Source: Micrasema longulum (Eukaryota; Arthropoda; Insecta; Trichoptera; Brachycentridae). From it: 64,000 bases of DNA. Position 1 is the stretch's first letter, and the number at the start of each line of letters is the position of its first letter. The notes under the pieces are model-generated. The model saw only the letters and a program-made list of their open reading frames with translations, had not been told where the DNA came from and did not search any database. Both the position numbers and the translations under genes were made by a program. This document shows, in pieces, positions 11,560-22,900 of the stretch. Where the stretch lies: the NCBI GenBank assembly GCA_022494885.1, contig JAGVSM010002703.1, forward strand, positions 1 through 64,000, read 5' to 3'.

Positions 11560-14500
11560 TTAAAACGGCGGGAGACCAAACAATTCTGGTTTGAAATCTT
11601 CAAGGGATTGAAGTACGAGAGTTGCCTCTTTTGTTAAAGCTGGATCCAATTGTTTGTCTGGAACCATGACAACTTGCATTCCTGCCGCTATACCCGCAGT
11701 TACACCATTGGGGGAATCCTCGAAGACCAGACACTATTGGAAAAAGGGGGTTACATATGTTAATTTTTTTTTAAACTGATAAATTTTCTAGCAAAATCAG
11801 AGCTCTCGAGAACTAAGAACTAAGTGTGTGTTCACATACCTGCGGTGAGGGGTACAATGGAAACCGCAGTGGTCTCATGCAGGTAGTTTATAATAAATAC
11901 TATTTTGACAACACTAAGCACCATTTGTCATCAACAAAAAATTAATAGAGATCGACATTTCATCCTTTGTTCAATCAAATTGTCATAAAATACTTTATGA
12001 CAATTCATTTTCGTGACATTGTGGGCTAGTTTTAGAGTGCTTTAAAAATAAGAATTAGTATGTAAGTTATTTATATGAAAATATTAAACTAGTAAAATTA
12101 TCAGTTATACACCTTCATAAGATGCGCAAAAAGAAGTAGGAAAAATAGTCACCAGACAAAAAAGACAGAAAACAGAATAGTCATCTTAACAACGTGCCTG
12201 ATATAGTTATGATGAATATAATATTACTATAAGTGTTATCATAACATTATTTAATTGCAGTTCTAGAACAAGCAGCTCACAGAAATGAAAGTGAAAATAT
12301 AAACTTTTTAAATCACATTCCATAAAAATTTTTAGACCAAAGACAAATATGAGTATTATGTACTTACTTTACTGGGATCAGGTTTGTCAGGGAATTTGGA
12401 AGCACAAATCAAAAATATGTCAGGTTCAGGTTTTCCCACTTTAACTTCAGGATCGGATGAGCCAAATATTTTATGTGAAAATAAATTGAACAAATCCTGA
12501 TGATTCATTGTCTTAAGGTCAGCATTTTCTTTACTGGAACTTGAAGCCAATGCAAATGGAATTTTAAGATCAGTCAAATGTTGAATAAGACGTTTAGCAC
12601 CTGCAAAAAATACAACTTTTTACCACATATTATTAACCATATGACGTTAAGTATGCTTAATTACTTTATTATATATTTCTCTCAGAATTATTTTATATTT
12701 TGTTAGCTGATCTTTTGATACTTATGTAGTTCTAGTATTCATAATAACTGTCTAGAGACTAAACTAACCTGGCATTAAAGCGACTGTAGGGAATAACACT
12801 TCAAACTGCTTGTGGGTTTCATCAATAAACTCATCGATAGACATCGGTAGATCAAGAGCCTTAATGACACTAGCTGCACATTCTCTATTCTGTTGTCCCA
12901 TCAGCTGGGCCTTTAGATCCCAAGTGTACTGTTTACCAAACTTACCCACAACGTTTTGAAATGCTTCTGTATACAGGGTCTCAGAATCTATAAAATAAAG
13001 TAACTACACTAATACACAGAAACACATAAACAAATACATTAACCGACAGATATTCCAAGAGTGACGACGTCTATCCCGTATCAAATTAATGCACTTATTT
13101 TTTTAAGAATTAAGACAATGCAGCAACCTCCGCTGACACTTATCAATACGTGTAGGCGATGCCGCTGGCTGGGCCGTATATTACAGATACCTTCCGAGAG
13201 CTTTAACTACGCTTGCCTACTTTACAAGGCATCAGGTTCTCACAGTCCTGGACGTCCACGGCTGCAAGCAAAATCAGAAAGATATTGAAAGGAGGGTGAG
13301 TGCTAGGAACAGGGTTAATCGAAAACAAGAATGAAAGAAGGCTGAATGCTGTCAAAATGCGAAATGGGAATGCCATCCTTATTATAGAATGGGAAAACCA
13401 TCCTTATTTCATTATCTTATCTTATCACCAATATGACTAGGCGTAACTTTATACCAGGTTTATAAGAAAGGCCCATAACGTACTAATCTAAATCATATGA
13501 TTCCCTTTTATCCATCTCCCTTTTCCTTCTATCGCCCATTTAAAAGTATCATCATTATAAGCTCAACAGCCCCGGGTGGGCTTTGGCTGAATCCAGGAGT
13601 CTTTTGCCGGTCTGCTGTCCTTCCTCTCCAGTTCCTCACTTTCCATATTGTCGTATCTCCACTGATGCAGTCCATCCATCGGATTATCGTCCTTGTGGCA
13701 CAGACGAAGTTAGGCGTTTTATGGGGTTTTCGTCGTCCATTCTAATTACATAGCTAGCCCACCTCAAACCCCACTTTGCTGGGCTTGATTACATCGGACG
13801 CTCTGTAGATTTCATGTAGCTCTATTTATTGTAGCAAAAACGCCAATGGTTGTTTTCTCTCACAGGGCCATAGACAACTCTGAGGATTCTTCTTTTAAAA
13901 GCTGTAATGGTTCCCCTAATATTCTTTGTCAAAACCAAGGTTTCAGAGGCATATGTAAGGATTAGTTTGATCAGAGTTTTGTACAGTATTATCTTACCAT
14001 TTTTTCATATTAGTTTGTACCATAATTGTTTCTGAAGTGCGTAACAGAAACATTTAAAAGTATGATATAGTTTTATCTATAACCCATTTAAATATGTGTG
14101 ATTAACAAAACTCGTTATTCATTTTAGAAAAAAAAAATCTGTTATACATTTTACGGTTTTACTGTAACGATTTTGTCAAAAAAAGTTATTCATCACTGCT
14201 GAAATATCTGTTCACTTGATAAACTTCTTAGTTGAATCTAGTATTTGGATAAAAAAACTCAGGCATGCTACAATATTTTAAGTACATTAATCATTTGGAT
14301 AATTTTTAGGAAATTTGTCTGTCTTCGACTCACTCCTTCCATGACTATTAGAATTCAACTCGTAAAACTTTAGACGTTTTAATAGCTTTAGACATGCAAC
14401 TCAGCAAAAATCAATACTAATCAGAAAATTTTATTATTTATCAAATCTACTATGCCTACGCAATCATATTTTACAATGGAATTTTGCCACCTATTTTTCA

Positions 14501-14617
14501 TAATACAACCAAACGATATTTCAATTTAAAACATGAAGGTCATTTGATTTTTAAAAACTCACCGATAATGAGACCATCCATGTCGAAAATGAGGTGGGTA
14601 ATTTTCTTATACTGCAT
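11560..14617 (-). CDS. PUDP: Pseudouridine-5'-phosphatase-like HAD hydrolase (PUDP/HDHD1 type)
   Basis: Four exons, 14617-14563, 12987-12769, 12600-12368 and 11733-11560, join with correct GT-AG sites and phases into 226 residues, close to the usual length of this family. HAD motifs are in order: the nucleophile motif FDMDG (Asp12 and Asp14), LASSSS (motif II Ser/Thr), Lys in [10 protein letters not shown] (motif III), and FEDSPNG (motif IV acidic pair). The cap domain lies between residues about 19 and 85. Known family members dephosphorylate pseudouridine 5'-monophosphate from RNA turnover in the cytosol; relatives act on other small phosphates, so the substrate is inferred. All catalytic residues are present. 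A poly(A) signal (AATAAA on the minus strand, 11461-11456) lies about 100 bases past the stop. The long first intron holds RTE-like LINE debris. Confidence 0.9.
13061..13400 (+). repeat. Dispersed repeat fragment sharing a 41-bp block with 29985-30035
   Basis: GAGAGCTTTAACTACGCTTGCC followed by a CTACTTTACAAGGCATC block recurs with few changes near 29990. The surrounding frame reads RCRWLGRI and SPGRPRLQ, which resembles the tail of RTE-like LINE proteins. It lies in PUDP intron 1. Confidence 0.4.
13540..14010 (-). mobile_element. RTE/BovB-like LINE ORF2 fragment
   Basis: The minus strand reads [20 protein letters not shown], then a [19 protein letters not shown] block, then [13 protein letters not shown] and [16 protein letters not shown]. 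This is the region following the reverse transcriptase in RTE-type LINEs. Stops and a frame change show that it is dead. It sits inside the first intron of the phosphatase gene on the same strand. Confidence 0.75.
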
Positions 14618-14754
14618 TGTATATCAATTAAGTAATTAATTCAATAATTAGAACACTAAATGAACTGTCAACAAATAGTAAATGGAAATTGCAACAAAAT
14701 TCAGTAATGTACTTTACTTAATTTCCACGTGTATAGCGAGTGGTTATCAATTTT

Positions 14755-14910
14755 TCAAACTACATTGACAAGACCACAGATTATATTGTACAAGTACAAT
14801 GGACAAGACCACAGACTACAGATATCTGACAAGACCAAAGACCTTCAATTGTTATACGTTACAGATCTGTGCGAATTTTAGACATTTGACCACAGACTAC
14901 AGATATATCA
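14755..14910. repeat. GACAAGACCACAGACTA direct repeats
   Basis: The block occurs three times in degenerate form (about 14768, 14814 and 14838) and once more as TTTGACCACAGACTACAGATAT (14886-14907). A reverse-complement relative (AGATATCTGTAGTCTGTGG) is at about 55535-55553. Located about 140 bases upstream of the phosphatase start, so it could overlap its promoter; no function is assigned. Confidence 0.5.
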
Positions 14911-15680
14911 TTTGACTTGATGTTTGACTTTGACGCAAATATTTTATGTTTAGTCTATGGCAAATGTTTCTTCTTTGTTTTGCTTTTTCACCCCCCAACT
15001 GGGGTGTTCTAGCCAATATCGAGTATATTTACTCATGTGTTAGTAATATAAGTAAGTAAGTGTGTTAGTATTTAATATTGCTTACATTTTATATAATATA
15101 TAACATATTTATTACTAGATATTAATATAAAATGTTGAATACATGTTCATTCGCGCTCAGCCACCGTACGGGCTGGGCGTGAAATATAGTTCCTCCCCAA
15201 CCGTAGCTTATAATCTTATAATAAATCTGAAAATAAGTTATTATATGTTAGAAAACAATGAGTTAATGTTTATAAATCATTAGTGTATAGTAGTGTAGTC
15301 ATGTTTCAACAAACAGTGGAAAAAAGAAGACTATTTATTTAATAGCATTGTTTTATACTTTATTCTTAACAAAATATGTGACAAATAGTGAACAATGGAA
15401 ACTTACAAACATAGTGCGTCTGTAACCTTAAAATCATAAAATTTTATATGAATCCTTTAAAACCGTTTAAGAATGTATCAGTTTTTGACGCGAAAGTACC
15501 TACATTTTGCTATTTAGAACACTACACCCATAATTAAAAAATTACAACAGTGCTACTAAAAGTGAACTGACATTTATTGATAAATACATAATATTTCAAA
15601 TATCTGCCTTCTAATAATATACAAAATTATAAATCAAACCGCTTATACACGCGTTTGTGTAATATTCATGTAAAGAAGTG
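14911..15680. other. Intergenic with a short dispersed repeat
   Basis: The block near 14975-15040 (GCTTTTTCACCCCCCAACTG, then GGGTGTTCTAGCC) recurs at 35640-35675. Otherwise nothing is recognised. Confidence 0.4.
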
Positions 15681-15999
15681 AATTTGAACAGGAATAATGC
15701 GTCTCATAAAACGAAATAATACGGACCAAAATGGACACCAAGTCATTGGAATAAAAGGCATAATGGTACTACACACGTGCGTTTCCAGAAACTATCTACC
15801 AGCCAGCGGGCCACATGGCGACGATATCTACCTACTGTCTACAAAAGCTTCTCTTCGGACATCTATCTCCCTTTGTTAACCATGGAGTTGAAACAGTGTT
15901 TGATTTATTTAGTTTTTTATTGCTTTCTTCTTGGTATGAACACTTGACCAATTTACTACTATACTCTATTTTTTGTAAATTTATTGATATTGTTTTAAC

Positions 16000-16470
16000 T
16001 TTGCTGGAATTCCTCTCATCCATGCGCTTTGTAGCTGCACGATGATTGGTTATCTAGCTTTAATATATCAACTTTAAAATACCTTAATTTTGTAAACAGG
16101 GTCTAGAATTCCAATCGTCTATGCGCTTAGTAGCAGCAAGGCGTGTTGTAATCTTACTCCTTTTTACTATTCATATTATTATTATTTTGTAATACACTAA
16201 ATTTATTTGTCAATTTTTAAAATGTGTAAATGGGGGCTAATTTCTAACTGTCTATGCGCTCTGTAGCTGCAAGACGTCCTGTAATCTAGCTCCTATCTAT
16301 TATAATTTTTGATTGATCTTAATTGAAAACGAGGAACTAGAATCCCAACCGTCCATGCGCTCTGTAGCTGCAAGACGTACTGGGATGTTTATTAATTGTA
16401 CAGCGCCTTTGAGGTGATTTTCACAAAAATGGCGCTTTATAAATTATCCAACTATATATATATATATTGG
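16000..16470 (+). mobile_element. L2/CR1-like LINE 3' end preceded by a repeated 25-bp motif
   Basis: A motif close to ATGCGCTCTGTAGCTGCAAG occurs four times (near 16021, 16120, 16251 and 16355) at spacings of roughly 100-130 bases. The last copy runs into CAGCGCCTTTGAGGTGATTTT and ATGGCGCTTTATAAATTATC, followed by a TA run. That GCGC-stem tail recurs at 20619, 24781 and (minus) 45410, and is typical of L2/CR1-type LINE 3' ends. Confidence 0.6.
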
Positions 16471-16474
16471 GTGG

Positions 16475-17890
16475 TCACAGTAGAGTTAAAATGTGAATAG
16501 GGAATGAGACGTTGATATCGGAGAGGGAAGATAGGAACTCAGGATAACAATCATTTATGGGGCATAAAAAAACATGATTCGAATCTTCATCCTCAAGCTG
16601 ACATTCGCACATGGCAGAGTCCCGGACATACATTCTGAACCAGTCAAAACCATTACAACAGTGCCCAATGCGCATTATGCATATGAAAGATGTCTCAAAT
16701 TGGTTCAGAATCACTTTGGTAAACCAAGGTTTTTCTGTTACATTTGGTTTCAATTAGAAAATTTGTTTTCCCTTGGCTTGGGAGGAGGCTACCCAATATT
16801 TTTGCCATGTACTAAGTTGCTTCTCCTTTGTCATAACGAGAAGATCACTGTTAGGTAACACTTTACCTGTAAAGTGTTAATTGGAGAGGATTTCGTTGCA
16901 CCGATGACTAGTTTCAGACTTTGGGATTGGATCCGTTCGAGTCTTTGAAGATTCTTTTTTGAACATGGTTCTAAAAGAAACGAGGCATAATTAAGATGGC
17001 TCAGGATCTGCGCAGTGTAAAAAAATATTTGTTTAAAAGGGTGGCTCCCTCACCATACTCGCAAGACTGCTCTTAACGTATTCAATCCGGCTTGACACTT
17101 GTTTACAATATGGTTTATGTGTGAGTTCCGTGTAAGATGAGTGTCCAAAACTACTCCTAAGAACTTAATCTGGGTCATAAAAGGGACTATCTCATCTCCG
17201 TTCTGAATTTTTATGGTTGGGATTTTTTGTGGTCTACAAAAAGATATGGCGTTACTTTTACCAGCCGATAGATCTAAGCTATGTTCCACTAACCAAGTTT
17301 TTATGTTAATCATACCTCAATTTAGATCATTTTCTAGATTCTTTGAGTTCTTCTCATTTGCATACATGAAGAAATCATTTGCATACTGGCGCATACTGCA
17401 GCATACTTGTCTCTACGGGGAAAATGTCGCTGATGTCTATTAACATCCAGACAGACTCCTATTAAGAACTCTTCTTTGGTCAAAGCGGCTTTGATATCGG
17501 ATGTCAGAATTGACATGCTTTCAGTAGTGCTCTTTTTTTTCCTGAATCCAAATTGAGGTTCGGGCAGAGTTTTCAAGCTCTCCACAAATCAGTCCAAGTG
17601 TTGTCTCTCCATATGTTCCACCACTGTTAGTGAAGGAGAGGGCTATAGAGCGGTAGGAAGACCCAAAATTTGGGTCATTGTTGGGTTTAAGGATTGGGAT
17701 TCTGGATTGGGTTTTCCATGAAGGGGGGATGTGTCCTGATTCAACGATCATATTCCCCTTGCATTTTTTTCTTATGGGGACATGTTTGTTTATTGCATCG
17801 ACGATGTATGATGATAATGCTTCGTAGCATTTCATTACATTTTCTTTCGTCGGAGTGGGCAGCTCGTTCACTTTGAGTTTAATATCATCA
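16475..17890 (-). mobile_element. LINE ORF2 remnant with reverse transcriptase and C-terminal zinc motif
   Basis: Several minus-strand frames together give ORF2 pieces in order: IPPSWKTQSRIPILKPNND (about 17725), QFGFRKKKSTTES (about 17545), a SAGKSNAISFCRPQK and QIKFLGVVLDTHL block (17050-17313), and a terminal MRIGHC..CECQLEDEDSNHVFLC zinc-like motif (16475-16753). The YxDD core is not preserved and frames shift repeatedly. The layout fits I/Jockey/R1-type elements. Confidence 0.65.
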
Positions 17891-18579
17891 GAGAAGTCTC
17901 TCCACTATATATTTTCTCTGATGTATCGCGGTATTCGCCTTCCCTTGTGGGATAGACTACATTGGCATTATCTATGGCTGAACATGTTGTTAAACCATTA
18001 AGATCATTAAGATCATGATCGCTGCCAAGGGTGTCATCACTAATTGACCATTGTAGATTATAGCGATGGTGTTGTTGCAGCGCAGCAGCCTAAAACGCTG
18101 TTGACAGTTAATCCACCTCTGCCATACAGTATATCACCAAAGAGCAAAATAATCGCACTATGGAGATTTGTATTGCCTACTGCAGTACAAATTTAGAATC
18201 CGATGCGGTTAGTTATGTTTTTCGTGGAAAAGTTTCCTGTCTTGATTTTCTTAACCAAAATTTGAAATCTTGTTGTGAGTATTTATTTCAATAAATATTT
18301 TATGTCAATTGTTCCGGACGCACAGGCTGAAGAACAAGACTGCCGAGAATTATAATATTATTGGATTATGTGCTTAATAAAGATATTAATTAGTATAGGG
18401 CCTCGGTATAAGTAATAAAATCAAGTGCTGAATCCTCAATAAAGACGAGTTATTTCACTTTCGAATTCGGCCTTGACAAATACCGAGGTTTAATTTATTT
18501 CATATACGGGATTTAATTAGTAAAATGTTGGATATTAATTTTGTAAAATGTATGTTTATTTATTTGCATTCTTATATGT
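17891..18579. other. Intergenic, probably old transposon DNA
   Basis: Contains a short inverted pair (GGCCTCGGTAT at 18399 and ATACCGAGG at 18481) and AT-rich sequence. No gene is seen. Confidence 0.35.
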
Positions 18580-19055
18580 TGCGCGCCGCATGGCATACTG
18601 TCGATTAAAACCGCGCGCGGGTGGACGACGCTATTTACGTGGCTGACCGTAGGGCAGAGTGAGAGTGGGGGAGGCCAGGCGAATGGTCGCCCGTACCCCC
18701 ACTCCCCGGTGGTGGCTCGCGTACAAGGCGGCAGCCGCGCGTTTATAATGGGTACATTTCAAATAAACGATCAATTCACTCAAGACACTTAACGCATGTG
18801 TTTTATTTCTACGCCTACGCGCCCTCCGCTTTCCGCTGGACTTCGTGCTTCGCTGCTGGCTTCCGCCTTGACTGCGCTCGCCTCTTTGCACAAACAGGAC
18901 CCGTTGGAAAGCCAGGGCTACTGAGGTTGACTTAGTGGTCAGTTCTTTCTCGGTGCGTCGGGCTCCCAGGTCTCCCGTTTACGCCGGTTAGGCCGATTGA
19001 GTGGAACCAGGCAGAACAAAGCTGCCACCCCCCCCTGTAACGGGTCGGTTACATC
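18580..19055 (+). mobile_element. GC-rich LTR-like island
   Basis: A sharp rise in G+C begins near 18580. Inside are a TATA-like TTTATAATGGG (18740), AATAAACG (18762) and a T-rich stretch. The island ends in a C-run and TGTAACGGGTCGGTTACA (19037-19054), a TGT...ACA terminus expected of LTRs. I cannot find a matching second LTR or internal genes, so a solo or broken LTR is the best guess. Confidence 0.4.
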
Positions 19056-19930
19056 AATTATAGAAAATTAAATTATTTAACTTACTACCTTCGTATTCAA
19101 ATTTAGCATTTGAGCATGGTACCGAATATTTGTTAACAAAATAATGCAGTGAGTTAATTTATCGGCATCGGGCGCCAGTGCCAATATATATTTCTTAATT
19201 GTCTAAGGATTGTTATCCAAGCATTGAAAATATATCCATGCAAATTTTTCGAAGAACTGTTTTTGATATAAAATAATTTTTAAGTTTACAAATCTTAAAT
19301 GTTTAATAATTGCTTCCCTTAACAAGATACCATTTCATAAAGTGACAACAACGTTGCGACAACTGTTTTATTTACCCTGTGCATTGGTGTTTGCTTTTGC
19401 TCACTATGTGTAGGACAACTTAGAGAAAACGTTCTCCGGATTATTTTTTTTTAACATAAGCATTTTTTTGAACATTCATTTAATTCCCTCCAATTTGCAA
19501 AAGTAGTTTTGTTAAAGAACAGAAGTGAACGTGTGACCAACTAAAATCTCACTGCTTTTTTTCAAACAATTTATTGATGACGTTCTATTTTGATATTCTT
19601 TTATAGTCGAGCATATTTTATGTACTGTAGGAACTTCATGAAATTAATTTTCATTTGGCAAAAAAAAGTTATGGCAACACTAGAGTGCATTTGTCATAGA
19701 CAAAAATTAATTCGAGGTCAACGATATCAGTTTTCATTTTTCGTAGCCTTGTTTTTTGTTTACGTTGCCGCTCATTTTCGCAAAATGCTTTGTGACAGTT
19801 CGCCTTCGTGACATTATAAGCGATTATAACTGCATATCAAAACCGGTTTTTGGCTACATTATAAATAAGAACATTAAATCTATGTATATACAAAGTATTT
19901 CGTTGTTTGCTTCCATATGAAACTAATAAA
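19056..19930. other. Upstream region of the coiled-coil gene
   Basis: AT-rich. It should contain the promoter and 5' untranslated region of the gene beginning at 19931, but I see no decisive promoter element. Confidence 0.4.
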
Positions 19931-22900
19931 ATGGATGGTCCCGGAATGAGTTTATTCAATGGTGCCGGCAGTATTCATTTGAATACAAGTGGTCAGCGAC
20001 TTGAGGAAGAAGAAGCGATTGAAGATCAGAAAAGACGCAACGAAGAGGTTTTTCTTCCGTTTTATTAAATCTTTTTGAAGAATTAACACGTTTTATTTAC
20101 AGAACTAAAAATCCATATGGATCAAATCTCAATTCTACATTGTTGTTTACCAAAGTTAAATATTGTTTTTACTTCCCATTTTTTTTCGCGAGCAATAATA
20201 TTCATTTGGCATTCATATTTCAGCTTCAAAATGATCTCAAGAATCGTTTTGATGACTTTATTGATGACGATGATGAGTCTATCAATGACAGCTCTAATTT
20301 TATATCCATGCACAATGTATCTCATTCACGGTTATCAAGAAACAATATTCCACCACAGAAAGGTATGATTACTTATTATTACTGGAAGAAATTGAAACTA
20401 TGCATTTTATCATTTTTTTTTAACACAACGTTTACCCGTGGCGAGCCGTGATCTATTTTATAGGTAATCTACAAAAAAATGTTCTTTAATTTGAACATAC
20501 ATGTAAGTACATAATATGTAATAAATCCGTAGCACGTGACAACAAAATAAATTATTTTAATTAAATTACAAATTTAAAAGCTTCAATTAAATTAACTTAA
20601 CAATAGAATCATAATGTAAAGCGCCCTTGAGGTATTTTATTACGAAAATGGCGCTATATAAGTTATCCACAATAAATAAATAAATAAATGTAAGTAATAT
20701 AATTAAAAATGACTATTTTTTCTGTGGTTCAATGGTTTTGAGTAGTGTTATTGTCAAGGTTGTTGCTATAAGTATACTTCTATAAAATCTACCATTTTGA
20801 TATTATTTTTTCTCCTTTTAAAATTTAAGAATTGAAAAAAATATATATGTTTGCATGTAAATGAAATAAAATTATATGAATCAATAAATGAAGGGTACAA
20901 GATATAAAGGATGAACGTCAAAAAAAGACGTTTTGAGATATATGAGGGTGGCTCAACAAGAACCCGTATTAGGAATGAAGATGCCATTTTTTTCAAAAAC
21001 AAATTATGTGTTTTTCAACTCAGTCCTCTTTTAGGGTTATACTCTTTTCCCAACGTCCTAGGTATTCCTAAGGTATTGCCTAGCTCTGCAAAATAAGCCT
21101 CAGTTTCAACGATGAACACCTCATTTGGGCAAATTTTCTCTGTCCAGGCGGATGAATAATACAGTAATGTCAATGATAAATCTTGAACCTACTCTCATGT
21201 AAAAATCCCGAAAAGTAAATTGAGTGGAAAATAGTTATCCTTGTAGTATTCTGGTTGGCACAAATTTCTTACCATGCTCGAGTCCCGGATTCGATTGCCG
21301 GGAAGGTCAGTATGAAATATTTGTTTATAAGGCACACAGCAATATTTCACTACCTCAGGCACTTGAAGAGTAAGACTGATCACCTTACATTCCTGTAACA
21401 GATGAACGGGATACGCTGCATTTTACCTCACCGATGCACAATCAAGTGCAAATAAGAGTTTGTGACGATTATTCAATTTTAGGTTTTGATAATGGCCCTC
21501 CATTAAATTTGCAAGCCGAACTCTTGCAATCTGAAAATTTGAATAATTACAAAAGCAACGAACAATTAGTACATGCGAGTCACAGTCGAGCGAATGCGGA
21601 TGCCGGAAATGGAGCCATTCTTCATCACGGAATGTCCCAGAAAGACTTACATAACTACAATGGCTTCAGTGAAGGAAACAGGATTCCTGTGAATAATTCT
21701 CCAATTTACACGTCACCTAATTCTGGTCAAGAGCATTTTCAAAATGAAGTCTTGACCGAGCACCATCAGCATTGCTATCAAGCACCCATTACAGGATATG
21801 ATAGTAAGAACTCTATTTTACAACAAATTTTTATTTTCAATATGTTTTCTCGTACATGATAACAATAGAAATATTGGAACCAGATTGTGTTCCAGCAGTT
21901 GGGTTGCAGACTCAAGAATCAGAGGTCTGAGTTCCAAATCCCGCTCTACCATAACATGATTTTTTCTAGCCCAGTTATTTACAACTTTCAAAATTTTTAT
22001 ATTTGAGTAAATAATAACTTAAAAAAATATGTTTTTGAAGCTCTAACTTTGTGCTCTACTATGTATCCAGGCAGATATAAAATACTGTTCTGTTTGTGAA
22101 ATAGAACCAGAATCCTGGATGAGTGTTTTCTATGAGTATTTGCACTCAAATAAAAATCCTGAAAATGGGAATCAAGTGGAGACAAGTCCGCCTCGTTGTG
22201 TAGTGGTTGGTGTGATCGCCTACCATTTTTGAGGTCCTAGGTTTGATTCCTGTGAAATATTCTGTAAAACATAATTTACTTTTATTAAGTTCATAATGTG
22301 CAAGCTTTATCTCCCTATTAAAAAAACAGCTGTTATTTTGAATTAATTAGGTGTTTCCATGCATGTATTTTTTTTTTTTAGTACAAATTTTTAACCAATT
22401 CTTCTTTTGACCAGTCTGCTTTTTGGTTGGCTAGAAGTTATCGTGTTCAGCGATCAGTCCGTCAAAGTATTTGTTCATTGTAGTTGAAAATTTAAAATAA
22501 ATAAATATTGATTTTCCAAGTAGTTCAAACTGCAATGTTTTATATTATATACTACCTTTTTAAAATATTTTATTTTAATGCTAAGAATATGAAAAAATGG
22601 ATTTATAGGTCCTCACTAGGATTACCTGTTGTAACGATTCTCTGTTTTATAGCTCTGAGACATCTCCTCATCCAAACCAAACCGGATCTTCCGGACGAAA
22701 ATCCAAGGCAAAATGAGGATCAATTACATGTTTTTTATCAAGTAAGAAAAACAATGTAGATTTTAAAATGTTCCTCGTCTTGGTGGTGGAAAGAACTCAT
22801 CCAAAATAATGTACAAAATTTGAAGGATGTTGACTAATCAACTAAAAATATATCTTTCTGCATAGTTTTGGCATTTATTCATCTTGGTTAATGAAACTTA

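Noticed and set aside
18631..18891. 86-codon Arg-rich minus-strand frame in the GC-rich island
   Set aside because: Low-complexity product of GC-rich LTR-like DNA, with no known domain.
20140..20451. 103-codon frame beginning upstream of exon 2 of the coiled-coil gene
   Set aside because: Only the part from 20224 to 20362 is flanked by splice signals and fits the phase; the rest is intron.
22508..22759. 83-codon frame as a small gene with a membrane segment
   Set aside because: The hydrophobic part is intron; 22653-22741 is exon 4 of the coiled-coil gene by phase and splice sites.
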